Part shown: one piece after another, positions 6,412 through 6,566 of the stretch | Layout of the letters: every line of letters begins with the position of its first letter | Numbering within the stretch: position 1 is the first letter of the stretch | Source of the DNA: Tidjanibacter sp. | Lineage (GTDB): Bacteria; Bacteroidota; Bacteroidia; Bacteroidales; Rikenellaceae | Assembly: GCA_017379955.1 (NCBI GenBank) | Contig: JAFNVE010000033.1 | Span: forward strand, 1 to 6,566 | DNA length: 6,566 nucleotides | Reading direction: 5' to 3' | Position numbers and translations under genes: made by a program | Notes under the pieces: generated by a model | Databases searched by the model: none | Told to the model about the DNA's origin: nothing | What the model saw: only the letters and a program-made list of their open reading frames with translations

Positions 6412-6447
6412 CCCATTATTCTTATTATTCCCATAATTCCCATTAAT
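6412..6447. repeat. Second tandem array of four 9-bp units (CCCATTATT-like)
   Basis: Four further 9-bp units follow after 18 bp: CCCATTATT, CTTATTATT, CCCATAATT and CCCATTAAT. The unit differs from the first array but has the same length, copy number and phase (54 bp from first unit to first unit, six times nine). Confidence 0.65.
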
Positions 6448-6452
6448 AAAAA

Positions 6453-6466
6453 ACGGTCGTGCCCGT
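6453..6466 (-). terminator. Weak terminator-like element on the minus strand
   Basis: Read on the minus strand, ACGG and CCGT form a 4-bp stem with a 6-nt loop, directly followed by six T. The stem is short, but the layout would suit termination of a gene entering from beyond the right edge on the minus strand. No such gene is visible here. Confidence 0.25.
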
Positions 6467-6473
6467 AATTTCG

Positions 6474-6492
6474 CCCGAGGCAAAGCCTCGGG
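6474..6492. repeat. Strong GC-rich hairpin 1
   Basis: CCCGAGGC at 6474-6481 pairs perfectly with GCCTCGGG at 6485-6492 around an AAA loop. It is an 8-bp stem with seven G-C pairs, the first of three closely spaced strong hairpins. Confidence 0.75.
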
Positions 6493-6498
6493 ACACAT

Positions 6499-6516
6499 CC
6501 CCCGCCGAGGCGGGGG
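6499..6516. repeat. Strong GC-rich hairpin 2
   Basis: CCCCCGCC at 6499-6506 pairs with GGCGGGGG at 6509-6516. With a realistic loop this is 7 bp closing CGAG, all G-C. Its 3' arm is also the first run of a G-rich tract (6512-6533), so the two structures would compete. Confidence 0.7.
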
Positions 6517-6533
6517 CTTGGGGGTGGGTCAGG
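6512..6533 (+). other. G-run tract, possible two-layer quadruplex
   Basis: G runs of 5, 5, 3 and 2 occur at 6512-6516, 6520-6524, 6526-6528 and 6532-6533, with spacers of 3, 1 and 3 nt. Only three runs reach three G, so a three-layer G-quadruplex from this tract alone would need a G run split in two. The motif GGCTTGG is repeated at 6515-6521 and 6532-6538. Confidence 0.35.
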
Positions 6534-6541
6534 CTTGGAAT

Positions 6542-6559
6542 TGCCTGCGCAAGCAGGCA
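6542..6559. repeat. GC-rich hairpin 3 with GCAA tetraloop
   Basis: TGCCTGC at 6542-6548 pairs with GCAGGCA at 6553-6559 around GCAA, closed by C-G. GCAA is a GNRA-type tetraloop in RNA, a stable cap often used in tertiary contacts. It lies 7 bp from the right edge, so its context is cut off. Confidence 0.65.
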
Positions 6560-6566
6560 GGTGTCG

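Larger units (their letters stand above)
5956..6566. other. Long structured intergenic region without genes
   Basis: In 611 bases I find no credible protein-coding gene on either strand, only short frames with stops and no plausible start. No tRNA or rRNA was recognised. The region is unusually rich in inverted and tandem repeats. It begins A/T-rich with hairpins (5962-6304), passes into pyrimidine-rich 9-bp arrays (6358-6447), then switches sharply to GC-rich hairpins (6474-6559). The composition change near 6460 suggests it is composite, perhaps a dispersed repeat element or several. The individual parts are listed separately. Confidence 0.7.

Noticed and set aside
6313..6468. Open frame through the 9-bp arrays reading Leu-Asn-Ser repeats
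   Set aside because: It has no ATG, GTG or TTG start before the repeats, opens just after a stop at 6310 and ends at 6466-6468. The periodic peptide follows from the 9-bp DNA unit.
5956..6566. CRISPR array or insertion-sequence ends
   Set aside because: The repeats are 9-bp tandem units or hairpins, without regular spacers. No transposase fragment or flanking terminal inverted repeats with target duplication were visible.

Overview
The window reads as a chromosomal segment of a gut-type Bacteroidota, most likely order Bacteroidales and possibly Rikenellaceae/Alistipes-like. The evidence is a perfect Bacteroidetes-type promoter (TTTG, 19 bp, TAnnTTTG) before the first gene, A/T-rich leaders in place of Shine-Dalgarno sites, a small PorT-like outer-membrane beta-barrel, and a secreted TolB-like propeller of a type I associate with Bacteroidota. 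The genus assignment is inference.

Layout: all five genes are on the + strand and closely packed. They are lipA (147-1064), lipB (1080-1781), recJ (1771-3528, start overlapping the lipB end by 11 bp), a beta-barrel protein (3560-4174), and a secreted two-domain protein (4210-5955). Gaps are 15, -11, 31 and 35 bp. The only clear promoter is before lipA and the only good terminator-like hairpin follows the last gene, so one long transcript is possible. The palindromes at the recJ end leave room for a break there.

Function: LipB transfers octanoate from acyl-carrier protein onto lipoyl domains and LipA inserts two sulfurs, so the pair is a complete endogenous lipoylation route. RecJ is a 5'-3' single-strand DNA exonuclease with no obvious link to lipoate; sharing a transcript is probably just packing. 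The last two genes encode envelope proteins with signal peptides. The final one joins a complete TolB-like beta-propeller to a complete xylose-isomerase-like TIM barrel in one exported chain read from a TTG start, and is the most unusual protein here.

The last 611 bases (5956-6566) hold no credible gene but are densely structured. They contain two mutually exclusive hairpins, a set of four nested inverted repeats capped by a UACG tetraloop, several small hairpins, two adjacent arrays of four 9-bp units each, and a GC-rich cluster of three strong hairpins (one with a GCAA loop) with a G-run tract. This may be a composite dispersed repeat or a structured RNA. Sequence alone cannot decide between them.
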